A stretch of DNA of 64,000 nt from Anarhynchus alexandrinus (GCA_008711295.1 VUYV01000089.1:1043270-1107269), one strand, 5' to 3'; counted from the first letter of the stretch, positions 36,701 through 49,400 are shown. Notes: a model not told the origin generated them from the letters alone. Numbers and translations: made by a program.

Positions 36701-39700
36701 AGCTAACACTTTTGTTTATAGTAGGTTCTTGCAACCTGCTCTTGACAGTGACATTGCCCTCTATGGTTTGCTGCAGTGCTTCACTATGTGAAAAGAACAC
36801 AACCCTTGGGTGAAATGTTCTGCTGTTCTTGTGGAAGTCCATTTCAGAGTCAAAATCACCCTTTTCTGAATAGGGTTCGTCCTGTGTAAGACATGATTCT
36901 ACCCACACTCTATCCCACTGAGCAGGTAGTGCCATGTTGCGCTGCTTCGACACGTCTTCCCAGGCTCAGACCTTGGTTAGAATGAGAAACTTGTAAATGA
37001 TCCCATCTGAGGAAAATGTGCAGGAGACCTTGCTTTCTGCATTTAAGAAACTATTTTCTGCAGTCTTCACAATTTATCAGTATTAATATACTACTGTGGG
37101 TGTCACATCACATTCTTTTTTCAGTCAACATCACAACTTGCTTGTTAGGTAGGCTCAGTTCATAATATTGGAAGCCCGATGCTGAAAAGACCTACTGTGG
37201 TATCAGGGTTAATTTTATACCAATTGTGGAAAAAACGTGGGTCTTTAAGACTTCTTATGTTAGGTCAAATTTTTCTCATCACTAAAGATTTTCCCCACAA
37301 AAAAGAGAAAATGCTCGCCTGATTGAGCAAAGAGAAGACCAGCATCACAGAGAGGGGGGAATAGATGCATGAGGCCAGAATGTGGCACTGAATTTCAGGT
37401 AGTGTGAAGCAAATGAACAAATCAGTGCAACAGAGCAGGATGGAGGACTGAAGCAAAACAGCCACCCTGTCACCTCAGGAAACAGGTGGCTCTTTAGAAA
37501 GAATGAGAAAAGATATAAATGATCTTCAGGAAGGAAGGAATATAGGGAACAGGTGTAACTGCAACACAAAATACAGAAGTGGAATTGTAAGTAGCATAAA
37601 AGCTGGCAAGGACTATGAACTGGGAGATAAGAACCTTGATTTTTGCACAGGTGACTAACAGCTAATAACAGGTCTGTTAATAAGAAAGTTACGAACAGAA
37701 AATGTTAAGCAGAAGATAAGTTTGTCAATGCGTTTAGTTGTAACATGGGGAATTAAAGTTCAGTGATTTGTATTACTACTTCTTATGGAAGCTTTCATTT
37801 TGTATGTATAAATATATAGAGAAACCTACTGGTCAGATCTCAGACAGAAGGACATTTTAACACATGGCACATATCAATATATATGGAACTGGAAAAAATG
37901 TCTAATACCCATTAGTTTGTCTAAGAACATAAAATTCGTTACTACTTATGAAGGATCTATAGAATTTATCCTGGGACAACACAGAATTAAAAAGGCCTCT
38001 CCTCTTGTCAGTAAAATTGATGGTAACTAAGCACTATGTATCAAATCACTAAACTAATGCTGAAGTGAAAAAACCTCCATTTTAGTTTCAATGAAAACGG
38101 GACTGAGGAAAGAAAACTTGCAAATGGAAAAAATAATAATTGCCAGGGAAAGAATTACCATCACAATGCTTCTGAAATAATGTTCTAAACAAAGTATGTA
38201 TAAAAAATAGAAGCCAAGATCTTCAGCTCTTGGAAGCGATGTTGATTTACACCACCTGAGAATCTGGCACCAACTGTACGAGGACAATCAGGCTCTTCTA
38301 AACACTGAATAGTTCTTACTACAGTACTGTTATATTATAATATGACTAGGAAATGCTGCAAATGGATCTAATTATTATTATAATCCTAACATTATAATCT
38401 TGAAGTCCTTGTCAAATGTTATTTCCAAGACATAGAGAGATGTCCTACAGGCAGGAGAATTAAAATAAATAGATTAAATAATTTCCTACTGGCGAGATAT
38501 CCTAAAAAGCTAATAGGTTTAGATTCCAGATTGGATTCTGTAGCAAAGATATTTGATTTGCTTGTCAAAATTTAAAGATCTTACAGTGCTCCATCAATCA
38601 TTATGTATAAGATAGGTTAATAAGAAAAATCGAACTCCACAATTACAATCCAGACAAAATTTTGGCAATGTGTATTAACTAGGGGTCAAGTAGGATTGTG
38701 CCTTTAGTCTAATGTTTTCAGTGGTCTTGGATGTATGTCTAGTTAGTACTAGTCCATGTGCTCTATGTATCAGATACACAATAATACTATTGTTTTTAAA
38801 AAAATGGTGGCTTGCAGTTCCAGTGAACACTGAAATCCTCCAAAATTCGGATGACTGGATCTTATTTGCAATGAGTTGACTGGTAAGTACTGAAACCAAG
38901 ACAGACAAACTAAGTGAATCTGTGTCTGCACCAACAGAATTCTTCCAACCCTGTCAGCTTGCTTTCACTTGATTTTAGAAAATCATCCCAATAATTCCTC
39001 ATGAAACATCCACTCCCTCTGTAAGCAAAGGTTCAGAATTGCTTCAGCCGTGAAGGGATCTTATGCCTTGAAATATATCACACTGGAAATAAGACCAGTC
39101 ATTTAATTTGACCTTTGTGACATTTGAATAGTTTCCAGATGACTTCCAGACGACAACAGTGCCTCTTTGAAAGTAACTCTTGCCTGATTAAGGGAATCAA
39201 GTTATTAAAAAAAAAAAAAGTCTCCAAGTGCATAAATATTATCAATCAGGTCAATGGTGTTCCAGTATGAGCCAATGTCCCTTATCTTACATGATGTTGA
39301 TAGTACTGCCATCTGTTACACTTAAAAGCTTTCAAACTGAAAGAGAAGGAATATTCTATTAACAATTTCTACTAGCGTACCATCTGCACTTCTGCTTGTG
39401 GGGCTTGCCAAAAAATCACCTTTGATATCCTTTATCTTACAGATGTCTCTCTAGAGTCTTGTTTGGTGGTGCTAAAGAGTCGGCGGTTTGTGTGGAATCT
39501 GCTCGCTTCCCTGCTGGGACACCTCTCACTCTGAGAGGGAAGAAAGGGAAAACACCCGATTCTTTCTGTGCCATTGGGAAAGCAATATGGGGAAAGAATG
39601 GATGAAGAGTGGTAGTGGGAGCTGTGAAGTTTGATCATGTCAGCTGTGAAGTCATGCACAACCGCCACCGATCTTGTCAGAGTGAGGATATTGTGTTTTC

Positions 39701-40659
39701 TTATCAACAGTGACTTAATGCTTCTGTGCATGCTGGGCATTTTTTCAGCTCCATAGAGCTACGAAAACTATCCCGGTTTAGTGCAAAAATCCCCTCTTGC
39801 CCAGAGGCAGGCAATTCTTCAGACACGAACCATCTCACATCTGAGGCCCTGAAGACAGATCTTGCATTCATAATTGACCAGATACTATTCCAGACCATGA
39901 GCTCCTCCCGAGCAACCAGCAATCTGAGAGCAAGATCCTTTCAAAATCTGTAGCTGTCTCTGTTCCTCCCCATAATTCCTTGATAGTGTTATGGTCACTA
40001 ATACTGTTAGGAATGCATAACGTTATGGATGAGCTTTGCTGTTAGTGACAGGAGGGACCTGAACCTCAAGCTTTACGGTGCCGAGGTTTAATTCCCCGCT
40101 CTGCCACAGACCTCTACGAACCACAGTTAAATCACCGTTTCTGTGCCACAGGTGCTAAGATATGCAGTAGTTTTCCTGTTTGTCAAACATTTTGCAAGGA
40201 TACATGCCCTGGAGTCAGTGAGAAAGTCAGGTATTTGTGATGCTGAAGAGAAGTGTGGCTTGCTGCAGTTCAAAGAAAACAAGGACAGGCAGCAAATTAT
40301 GTATGAAGAGCTCTTAATGCATAAATTTACTGAGGAACAAGGTTGCTTTAACTGTTCATTGTACAAGGGGAAAAATTAATCACTTGTGCATTTTCTGAAA
40401 TACGGGTGTAATTTTTTAATAAATTAATGATTAGTTATACTAATTAGCATAATGTAAATTACATGTATTGTCTGTGGTAAATACTCTTAGTCTCAAAATA
40501 CTGTTACGGGTAAAGGGAGCATGCCATTTATTGCTTGTCCAATTAGCATTTTTCACAGTCAAGTACTCCAAATTATCCAATGCAAAAAAGCCTCATTAAT
40601 AATACAGTCAAAGTCATTACATGTACAAAACCACCTTCCTAGTATTTACCCCTTGTCTG
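30797..40659. other. Unassigned non-coding DNA
   Basis: AT-rich, with no gene or named repeat recognised. It holds an 18-bp perfect palindrome at 32613-32630, an octamer ATGCAAAT at 33430-33437, a consensus-like C/EBP site TTACGCAAT at 33641-33649, a Fox-like TGTAAACA at 33724-33731, a 10-bp hairpin at 33808-33834, a T run near 34071-34087, an ATT-rich microsatellite at 35775-35826, and a homeodomain-like TAATTAGCAT at 40441-40450 followed by ATGTAAATTACAT (40452-40464). Open frames such as 34682-35149 (155 codons, plus) match nothing I know. Confidence 0.5.
35775..35826 (+). repeat. (ATT)n / (ATC)n imperfect microsatellite
   Basis: A run of ATT units decays into ACT, ATC and GTC units, then ends with ATTATTACTG. 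It is a typical interrupted trinucleotide microsatellite. Confidence 0.8.
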
Positions 40660-41012
40660 TGGTGGTGTCCTCAATCTCATGTCCCATTCCACTTTATTAC
40701 ACATTTTCTCTCTCCAGCCTGCTCCCTTCTCCCTGCTCCCAGGGAAGGGGTGAAGGCTGCCCTGCAGACCCTCAATATCCCCGGGGCCATTTGTCCACCT
40801 CAGGGAGTGCCTGGGGCCATCAGCCCCTTCCCTGGTGGCACTCACAGAGCTGGAGCTCAGACCGACTGGGCAATGGGTACTGGGCCACAGGGTGACTGGT
40901 AAACGCAGCTCAGCCCCCTCAGGCCAAGGGCAGCCCAGCCACCCCCGGGACCCAACACAGCCCCATGCCTGCCCCCAGCAGAGGCAAATACAACCATGCT
41001 TACTGGGTTACA
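40660..41012. repeat. GC-rich unnamed repeat, copy 1
   Basis: This 350-bp segment is strikingly GC-rich amid AT-rich DNA but has few CpG, so it is not a CpG island. Its right part shares ordered blocks with 41680-41773: CAGCTCAGCCC (40907-40917), GGCAAA, then TTACTGGGTTACA (41000-41012). That argues for two diverged copies of one dispersed or duplicated element. Open frames on both strands (124, 93, 68 and 65 codons) are expected in GC-rich DNA and look like no known protein. Confidence 0.4.
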
Positions 41013-42006
41013 GTGTAATATTGTTAATTTAAAATAAATGAAGGGAAGCTATACTCCATATGACTATTCTGTAGCTAATTTCACACTGAGGAAAACTGAC
41101 AAAACTGATGGGAAATAATTCTTTTAATAATATAGAGTCTGTTGAAATAATTGACTTCCTCCTAATTCCTTCTTTGAGAAAACGAACATTATGCATATTC
41201 TCATAATGTATTTCATAAATGATGAGTGATTCATGAAAGACCTGCCTGTGATGAAGAATTAAAACCATGCAACCACAGATTCAAATCTTAATTGAATGCT
41301 TTGTGTTTCCTAGTAATTTGATAATAAATCTTTCATCTTTTAGTGGTATAGGCTAATGTTAACAGAAAAATCATTTGGTTTTCAATAAAGAGGTCAGCCA
41401 CTCTTCTGCTTCATTTCACCATATCCTGTGTTACACAAAATAGGTAACAAATATTTCTCACTGTTCTGCAGGTCTCTAGCAACATTATCTATTGCCAATA
41501 CTCAGATCTGACAAAGGTCGTTGCTTATGCCTGAAAGGAGACCGCTGAATAAACAAGCCTTCTAGTATTAAACATTCACCTAGCTATACAATTATTTGGT
41601 CTGAGAAATATGAATATCCTTTCTGTATTGTAAATTTAGGCCTTATTTTACCAGAGCAAGCCATTCCCATTCACTTGGCCATGAGGCACCTCTTTAAGCC
41701 AGCTCAGCCCAAGGTAAGCCCAAGGCCTGTGGCCTCCTGGTAGCAATGGCAAAATCATATTTACTGGGTTACAAACTGCATTCATCCTTCAGTGTTGACA
41801 TCAGTGGAGGTGCAGTCCGAGAGGTACTGCCTTCCCTGAGGCAAGGGAATGTAGCAGCACTGAAACCAACAGATACCAGGAGAGGGTCTATTCCACAGTG
41901 CCTGTTGCTGCGCTGATTTATGGCAGATGGATCGTTACAGAAATGCTCTCACATGCAAAAAGTAAAATATTTCTTTTGCTATGAGAGAATGTCCATGGTT
42001 CCTGGT
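41013..42006. other. Unassigned DNA between the GC-rich repeat and LTR copy C
   Basis: Apart from the partial repeat copy at 41680-41773 I recognise nothing. The last five bases, CTGGT (42002-42006), are the target duplication of LTR copy C. Confidence 0.6.
41680..41773. repeat. GC-rich unnamed repeat, copy 2 (partial)
   Basis: It shares with copy 1 the ordered blocks TTGGCCATGAGG-like, CAGCTCAGCCC (41700-41710), GGCAAA (41749-41754) and TTACTGGGTTACA (41761-41773). Spacing between blocks differs by about 30 bases. Copy 2 is less GC-rich and appears more decayed or truncated on its left. Confidence 0.4.
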
Positions 42007-42140
42007 TGTTGTGGTTTGGGCTGGGCTGGCCACTAAGATGAAGGACAGATGCTCTCTTTAACCTCTCTCCCTTCAGAGAAGAGAGAGATAGAATAAGAGA
42101 GGGAGAGAGAGACTTATGAGTTGAAAAGAAACTAGAATAC

Positions 42141-42146
42141 TTTAAT
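42141..42146 (-). terminator. LTR copy C polyadenylation signal
   Basis: TTTAAT on plus is ATTAAA on minus, at the position homologous to the signals in copies A and B. Confidence 0.6.
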
Positions 42147-42307
42147 GAAATATTAATAATAAAATAATAATAAGAAAAAGATAGTAATATTAACAAGAAA
42201 ATAGTGAAATATATACAATATATACAAAACCAGTATAGAGCTCCCAGGATGATGATCATGTCACCGGCTGGCACTGGGAAAGTCCCAGACTGGACTCAGT
42301 GACAGAC

Positions 42308-42346
42308 GGGAACTGGGTTTGGGAACTGGGTTCGGGAACTGGATTC
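42308..42346. repeat. 13-bp tandem triplication inside LTR copy C
   Basis: Units GGGAACTGGGTTT (42308), GGGAACTGGGTTC (42321) and GGGAACTGGATTC (42334) sit head to tail. Copy B has a single unit at the homologous place. This is a local duplication after or within the lineage of this subfamily. Confidence 0.85.
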
Positions 42347-42441
42347 AGGAAAGCACAGATCGAGATCAAAGGCAGATGAAGAGACAGAGTCCTCCTCGGA
42401 CGCTGGCCACTGAAGAAGTCTGACCTCTTTGATCCCTCAGC

Positions 42442-42448
42442 TTTTATA
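42442..42448 (-). promoter_or_regulatory. LTR copy C TATA box
   Basis: TTTTATA on plus is TATAAAA on minus, in the conserved LTR context shared with copies A and B. Confidence 0.75.
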
Positions 42449-42792
42449 CTGAGCATGAGGCAGATGGGATGGAATACCCTGTTTGTCAGTTTTGGGTCAC
42501 CTGTCCTGTCCGCTCCTCCCCGCAGGTGGGACCCTTCTACGCTTTTCTGCTTCTGACCCTCCAATGGGACACAACAAAGTGAGCTGGCCCTGGGTGTCAT
42601 AGCAATAAGTATAAGTAGGAGCCTTTCTACATACCATGCCTTGTTATTAACTACAAACATCAGGCCTTATGACTCTGGAAGCAGATACTGTCTGAAAAAT
42701 ATGCTGTTAATTTCAGGGAATTGGAAGAGGTTTAACTGAAAAGTAAAATTACTGAAAAGAAAATTGGTTCTCTTTTACCTCGAACCAGGACA

Positions 42793-45719
42793 CTGGTGAA
42801 AACGGTAAGTACACTGTCTTAAACGTGCTTGTCACTCAGCTTCCCACCATTTTTTCCTAACAAAACAAAAAGACCGCTGATAAAAACACTGCCTACATTT
42901 CAAGGGAAAAAGTAGCAGGTCTTTGTTCTTTGAATTAAATCCCCTCCTTTTGTTTAAATCTTTGAGCTGCTTTGCTTAGTCTATGACAATTCAATAATTA
43001 TTTGCATACCATTGATTTTCTCCTAACACTAAAGTCATTAGACCTTTGGCTCACAGCCAGTTTTGCCAAACCTAGATGGATAGAAATCATTGCATAAATT
43101 TTAATGGTAGCCAGATTCCAACTCTGAGATTTTCTTCAGTTGTTGGATTGTCAAAATAAAACGCTGAACAAACACTCATGTCTCGTATCATTACATTTAT
43201 TGTTGAAAATTACTGGTCGATATTTGCTTGCACATTAACTAATAGCACTGACTATTTCACTGCACATACAATATTATAGTTAATAGCAATTGTGATGCCT
43301 CACACCACAATAAAAATTGGCCTCAGAAAAATCAATAGATTCCCTGTTTTGTATCAGGGAGGACAGATGAACAATAAATCATGTATTTTGAACTGATAGT
43401 TTAGTCTGACAACATGGTATTCAGAATTACTTTGAATGATAGGTATGATTCACTGTAGAGTCAAATTCTAATATGAAGTGCAACTCAGAGTGCCTTTGTT
43501 GCTTCTGTTTAGGGACGGGTCACTGCAATGGTGTCTCGATTAATTTTCGGAGCCAAAGCATATAATACAAGTTTGGAGTTCACGCCACCAGTTTTGCCTG
43601 GTTGATACCATTTGTGGATTTCTCAAGTAAGAGCAACATAATTTGATTCATGGTGCATCATGAATATGACATCTAACTCTGTGGTTTGAGACAAATAGAA
43701 TATACATGCAGAATAACAGAAAAGTGATTTACCTAAATTAACATCCTTAAGTTTCAAATATAAGCATTCTAAGGTTCTTTCAGAAAGACGACACTCACCA
43801 CGAAAAAGGACATCCACCAACACAATTAACCAAGCCGGTATGGCATGCAGGCTGTGACAAACACATCAAAATGGAGAGGCTTTTTGGCAACTGTTTAGAC
43901 TGAAAAATATCACTGCTTTTAATGGAAGAGTTCTCTCAGTTTTACCATAATGATCCAAATACAGTTTTTATCATAGTTTAAACCCAGTTTTTTTTCAGAG
44001 CAGATACATTAAGGATGCAGTATCAATGACGTTTTACCATGACAAATTATCTTCATTCATACTCATGGCAGAAGAATCTCTTATCTTTTGTTATCTGAAC
44101 AAATAATGGCTTGCTGCAAGACTAAAGCATTGGTTATATTGTGCAAAGGTTTAATATGTCACAAATTCAGCATGCATAATTGCTGAATATTCTTGACTGG
44201 TAATCCTCTCAGTACCTCCTTGTCAAGGACAGTGTCTTTCCTGCCTAGGTATGTATTAGTCTGCATTCGAGCTTTGCTTCAAACTCACTCTCTTTATTCC
44301 AGAAACATTTTTCTCTATACCAGAGCTGTGCACTAGAGTTTTGTACCAGCAAGTAATTCCTGAAGTATAAATCTAGACCTGAAATATTACAGTCTCTGCT
44401 GCATCATTTTTTTTTAAATCATGCAACTTGCATGCCATTTTTTTCCTACATGGCCCTAGAACATTTGAGCTTTGTATTCTTTTGTTTTTTACATAGCGAA
44501 AACAATGTACAGAAAGATCCAAAACTAAAGCCAAACAAAACAAAAGACTAATACATATTATATTGACTAGCTACAAGCCTTTTTAGCTTTTTATTTTCCT
44601 GTCAGATAGAAGACCATGAGCATCTTGAGGTCTCAAAGTAGTTTAAGAGACATTACCCTACTTACAAAATGTCATTAAAAAGGCATGTATAATAAACATT
44701 TCCAAAAATCAAATACTATTAAAATTGACCAATGTAGGTTAAAGCATTATAATGCTTTTATTTCAGATGTTGAGATGTTACTGGTGGAAACAAGCATCAT
44801 GGTAAAATGCAGATGAGGAGAAGGAATCAATTGAGAGAGGTAATTTTGATGGAGAAATGTTAAAATAGGAGAATTAGGAGAAAGGAGAAAACACGTGGTA
44901 AAGTAATCTGTGTGAGCGTCTTAGATGAGTTGGAGATTTGTAGGCAGAGAAAGGGAGATAAGAAAAACGGACACATGCATACAGAGATGACGCAAGGGAA
45001 GAAATAGGAAGTATCCAGGAGAATGAACTGCTCGGATAATGAGAAAGAGTAAAGAATCTGAAAAATGAAAATGAACTGAGACATGACAGGTCCCTTTTCT
45101 GCCTGTAGGATTTCCTAACAACCACAACACTGTGTGCCTGAACACCAGTCTCAGCTGTGCGGCAAGTATTGATGCTGGTTCAGTATGTGCAGCCAATAAA
45201 AGAAATGGATTATTGTTAACTTAACGATAGTAATCAAATAGATTCTCATCACTGTGGTGAAGCAGCTTTTAGTAGAGGCTTGAATTTATTTGCCATACCA
45301 GTTTCTAATTGTTTCACTGCTATAATTTAGCAAACATTTCAAACATTTTGTGTCATCTTTATTTCTATTATTTCTTACTAAACAGAACCTGCAATAAAAG
45401 CAACTTCCCTGATGATATTCTCCAGACTTTTTACTTTATCCCCAGGGTCCGGAATCTGGAACTACTAGGAAACAGCTGTGCTATCAAAGCATTCCTGTAC
45501 AAAGGTCTCAAATACATCAAAAATATCAAACTGGAACTGAATGTTCAGGAAAATTATTCTGAGCAAGTACACCTCAAGTAAAAGCTAAAATGGCATTTTT
45601 TTAATAGAAATGGGGGGGATATTACTAGTTTAAAAGACCAAGAAAATTGCTGAGAAGCCAGTTGTAAATTGGGAAGAGCCAGTGGGTAGCAGCAAGTCTC
45701 TAAGAAAGCATACTGCATA
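42793..45719. other. Unassigned non-coding DNA
   Basis: AT-rich, with no named repeat recognised. A purine-rich plus strand at about 44800-45080 gives three overlapping minus-strand frames (74-91 codons) of low complexity, which I read as composition artefacts. Confidence 0.55.
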
Positions 45720-46410
45720 CTACTTGTATTAGCAACTGGACATGTAAATGACATCTGCCACTCTTCCCTAATCCACAGACCTAGATATTTCATCTTAAAA
45801 GGTAATCAGACTCCTTAGGCAAATCCACTCCTTTGGTAAATCCATGATGACTATTCCCCATCACCACGTTCTCCTTTATATGCCAAAAAATGTGTTCCAA
45901 AGTAGATTGCTCCATGGTACTGAAGTGCAGCTGACCAGCCTGCAGTTCCCTGCGTTGATTACTTGGCGATTTTTTGAAAGGAGGGTGACATTTACCTTTC
46001 TCCATTGATCAGAGATGTCCCTGTGATTTCCATGCCCTTTCAAATATGATAGCGGCTTTGCAAGGACATTGTCCCGTTCTCTCATCACTCTTGGATGATC
46101 CTGTGGACTTGTACTGGTCAAATTATCCCTGACTCAATCTTCACCCCGTGCTGGTAGCCCTCCTCCTTGAACCCTGCCACTAAGCACAAACATCTGGGAG
46201 ATACTGTAATGTAGTGGTAGAAATGTTTCATGTTGCTCTTCTTATTCCTCATAGGTCTTGACTCTAACTGAACTTCAGTTTTCCTGACACCATCCCTTCA
46301 TAGCTTTTCTAAATTCCTCCTTTGTAGTCTGTCCCTACTTGCATCCTCAATATATAGCCTGTTTGCACCGGGGCTCTGCCATGAGTTCTCTGCCTTGCTC
46401 AACAGTTTGT
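45720..46410 (-). mobile_element. Ancient CR1 LINE, decayed ORF2 (reverse-transcriptase region)
   Basis: Translating minus in shifting frames recovers CR1 ORF2 in order. Near 46330-46220 is the linker between endonuclease and reverse transcriptase (RDGVRKTEVQLE ... FYHYI). At 46110-46000 is the start of the reverse transcriptase (DHPRVMRERDNVLAKPLS ... DQWRKVNVTLLSK). At 45990-45830 it continues as INAGNCRLVSCTSVP and then, after a frameshift, TMEQSTLEHIFW and HHGFTKG. A weaker match to the catalytic-domain start follows to about 45720. About 180 bases between the first two blocks are missing compared with an intact element. Stops and frameshifts show long-dead sequence. Both edges are approximate. 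The family assignment rests on remembered CR1 motifs. Confidence 0.85.
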
Positions 46411-49400
46411 AGCTGAGTTGCACAGCTGCAGACCAGAAGTCTTGCAGGACAATAATTTCATTGCACAAAAGTCTCTCTGGATTTCAATGGGACACATGCA
46501 ACAATTCATCCTTCAACACCCCTATATTTCCTCTTCTAGTATAGCCAGCCATCTGGAAAGGTATCTTCAGAATCACTGAGCTGTGAGCAGCCAAGAGTAT
46601 AACTTACACACAGAAGCTATGAGAACCCTGTTAACCTTTTATACATAATAGAATTTGTGAGAAAAAAAGTGATAGAATATACTTTGCAACAATATGTGTT
46701 TTTAAGCAGGGTTTCGGAAAGCACGTACGCTGAATTCCGAGCATTTCTACTAAACAACATGTGCACACAAACACTAGAATAAATGGAAAAGAAGAGAAAT
46801 AAAGCCTCCCTATCAGTACTGTTCCATGACAGGAGGAACAATATGAGTATTTAACACCAAATTAGCTACTGGGAGAACCTAGTAGTTAATTCCTCAGACA
46901 GCAAAGGAGAGGAGGGATGTGGCAATTATTCAATAGAGTCATATTTAAATAGATCTGAAAAGTATTACTAATGTCTAAAATAATTTTTTCATTTTTGTGT
47001 AAAGAAATTTTGTGTAAGAAATTAAATTTCTCAGCTGACTGAGATAGATTATAGAGCCTTACAGAAAGCTAGGACAGAATAAGAACCTTTTTATACCACG
47101 AAGCACAAGAACAAACAGAGTATGGTCTGGCAGCCTTCAGAACCCTCTGACAGACACTACTCCTTCAGACTCAGGAGCTCAGTCACGAAGGTTCTCCTTT
47201 ACTGTTCAGATGGCGCAAAAATCCAAATATTTCCACTCTTTTCTCCACACTTTGGATGATTCATTTTTGTCTAGAATAAAGTTAAAAATATTGAACATTA
47301 TACAAAAAAAGTGAAAAAGGTTTCTTTTTATGCCATTTAAATTTGATAGTCATAGACACTTCCTTACACACTAATCTGCGTGATTTATTATGGTAGGGAA
47401 GACAGATTCAGAAAGATGGAAAGAAATCCTAACAGCAAATTTGTGCTAAGTCCACTGTTACTATACAAAGATAACAGTTTTTCTTAAGGAGGCTGTCTAC
47501 AGTGAGATAGGTTTAATCTAAAATTTAATATCAGCTTTTATGACTGAAAGAGAAAACTGAAATAAAACACGAGCATAAATGAAAGAAATTATACAGAAAT
47601 TACTATAATTATGAACATCAAAGTTACTTATCAAAACTCCATCTTCTTTATGCTAATTATTTTCCCAACAGATTATTCTGAATAGGACGAAGCCATCTCA
47701 GTTATGAAAGAAAACTAGTGTTTTCCCGTTCCCTGATAATTAGTCATTCATATTTAGATCGCCTTCATTCACTGCTGCACAGGTGTCTCAACCTTTGCCA
47801 CACAACGTTGAGCTGTATTTAAAGAAATACTTTTTGAATACTTCTAAAGCAATAATAAAAAACTGTATTAACAGCTTAATCGCCCTGCATCTCTCCAAAC
47901 AAGAGATCTGTCATGTGAAATTCATCCTTTTTGTCAAAAACATGCACAAAACATTTCTGACAGAGTAAAATATGACAACGTTGTATCAGCAAACCTGCTT
48001 CAGCAGCCCTGCTAATTTAACACCCTATTCAGCAGATACTCAATTTCCGTGGCTGCTGGCCATGAAGTTTCAGTGAACTTCTATGGGTTGGCACCTGCAA
48101 AGCTTAATTCCAATTCAATAAACATAAATTCCTGCCTTCCTCATTGCGGATACGTTAACTGCTGACTTTGGCTATGACTCTCCAGCAAAAGCATGTCCTA
48201 TTCACATATCTATATATAGAAGTCAGTATTATATGTCCATCAGACTTGCGAACCTATGTTTGGATAGACCACAACTAACACCATACGAGTGGGAGGAAAG
48301 TCCGTGAAGAATGATGGAAACACAGATGTGCTCAGAGATGTCAACAGGAAAAAGGTTCCCTGATAAATGTATTCCCATCTGCCTGGACTCTGAAAGTTAT
48401 TTAATTACGGCTATAATAAGTACTAGAAACAATTTTACAAAAAAACCCTAACGAAACAAACCCTCCCCCTCCAAAGTCTTCTAAGCTACTTACTACATGA
48501 CCTCACGGGTAAAGCAGTTCACCTGTATAACCTATTCATTGTTCCATGAGTCAGGATCTTCTAATGGAGAGCTACTGCTAGGATGCTACACTGCATCAAC
48601 CGTAATACACCTTACTCTCCCACCGACACTGTTTGGTGCATCATGACTGATTTAGGGTAGACAGGGAGTTTAGATAAGATTAAATAAAGGAAGGTTGCTT
48701 CTAAATGCCAGGATGTCTTGTTTTGCCATCTCAGCCACAAAAAAACTCAAAATCTCAAATATGAGTGATTTTAATCAGAAATATCTAAACAGCACAATTC
48801 AATGTTCCCATGGAAAACTGTCATGAAATATCTGATTCAAAAGATAAGAATTTCATTATTTTTACTATTTAAACTGATTCAGGGTTAAAAACCAATGAAA
48901 TAACCCATGAGATCGCAGTCTTCTATTTCAATAAACTCCTTAAATGAGTGTCATCGATGAACAGAAGAAGTTGTTGTCAATTGTCAATAAAATAAATATA
49001 ATTGGCTGGTTGCTGGAACGGGTAGAAAGAATTTTCTTCTACTATTTATTTAATCCAGATTCTTGAATTCTGTTAGGCCTGTTCAACAGTGTGTGCAGGG
49101 TACAGGTTTTATAGTAACAGAGTTACTTAAATTAGCTTTAAAACAAGCTGATTCAAAAGCTGGAAACTACCTAGATAAAGCAGGAAATTTGGCATGGACC
49201 AACTAACCATGTAGAAATAAAAAATGGTGTGTAGCACTAATCAATTTATGTAGCCAAACTTTCACAAAGACCCTAACGAAACAGTGCTGTAAGCATCCGT
49301 ATTTCAGATGACCCAAACCGGCATCCTTTCAAGTGGTGAGAGGAGTCTCTATTAACAAAACTTCCACAGTCTTAGAGCCGTGATAACAAAGAATGGCATT

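Larger units (their letters stand above)
42007..42792 (-). mobile_element. Solo LTR, ERVL-like, copy C
   Basis: A 786-bp complete solo LTR in reverse orientation. The plus strand starts TGTTGTGGTTTG and ends CGAACCAGGACA. The flanks are CTGGT at 42002-42006 and CTGGT at 42793-42797, a perfect 5-bp target duplication, so the original provirus has been reduced by LTR-LTR recombination and no viral gene remains. TATA box (42442-42448) and ATTAAA signal (42141-42146) are intact on minus. A 13-bp unit is present three times at 42308-42346 (GGGAACTGGGTTT and variants), an expansion absent from copy B. A 134-codon minus frame at 42256-42660 spans the promoter and resembles frames in copies A and B, but is not a recognised viral gene. 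Confidence 0.94.

Noticed and set aside
40660..41012. GC-rich patch as a CpG island promoter
   Set aside because: High GC but only a handful of CpG, and no TATA or initiator context.
44860..45196. Cluster of minus-strand frames rich in F, S and L as a membrane protein
   Set aside because: Low-complexity products of a purine-rich strand; three frames are open at once.
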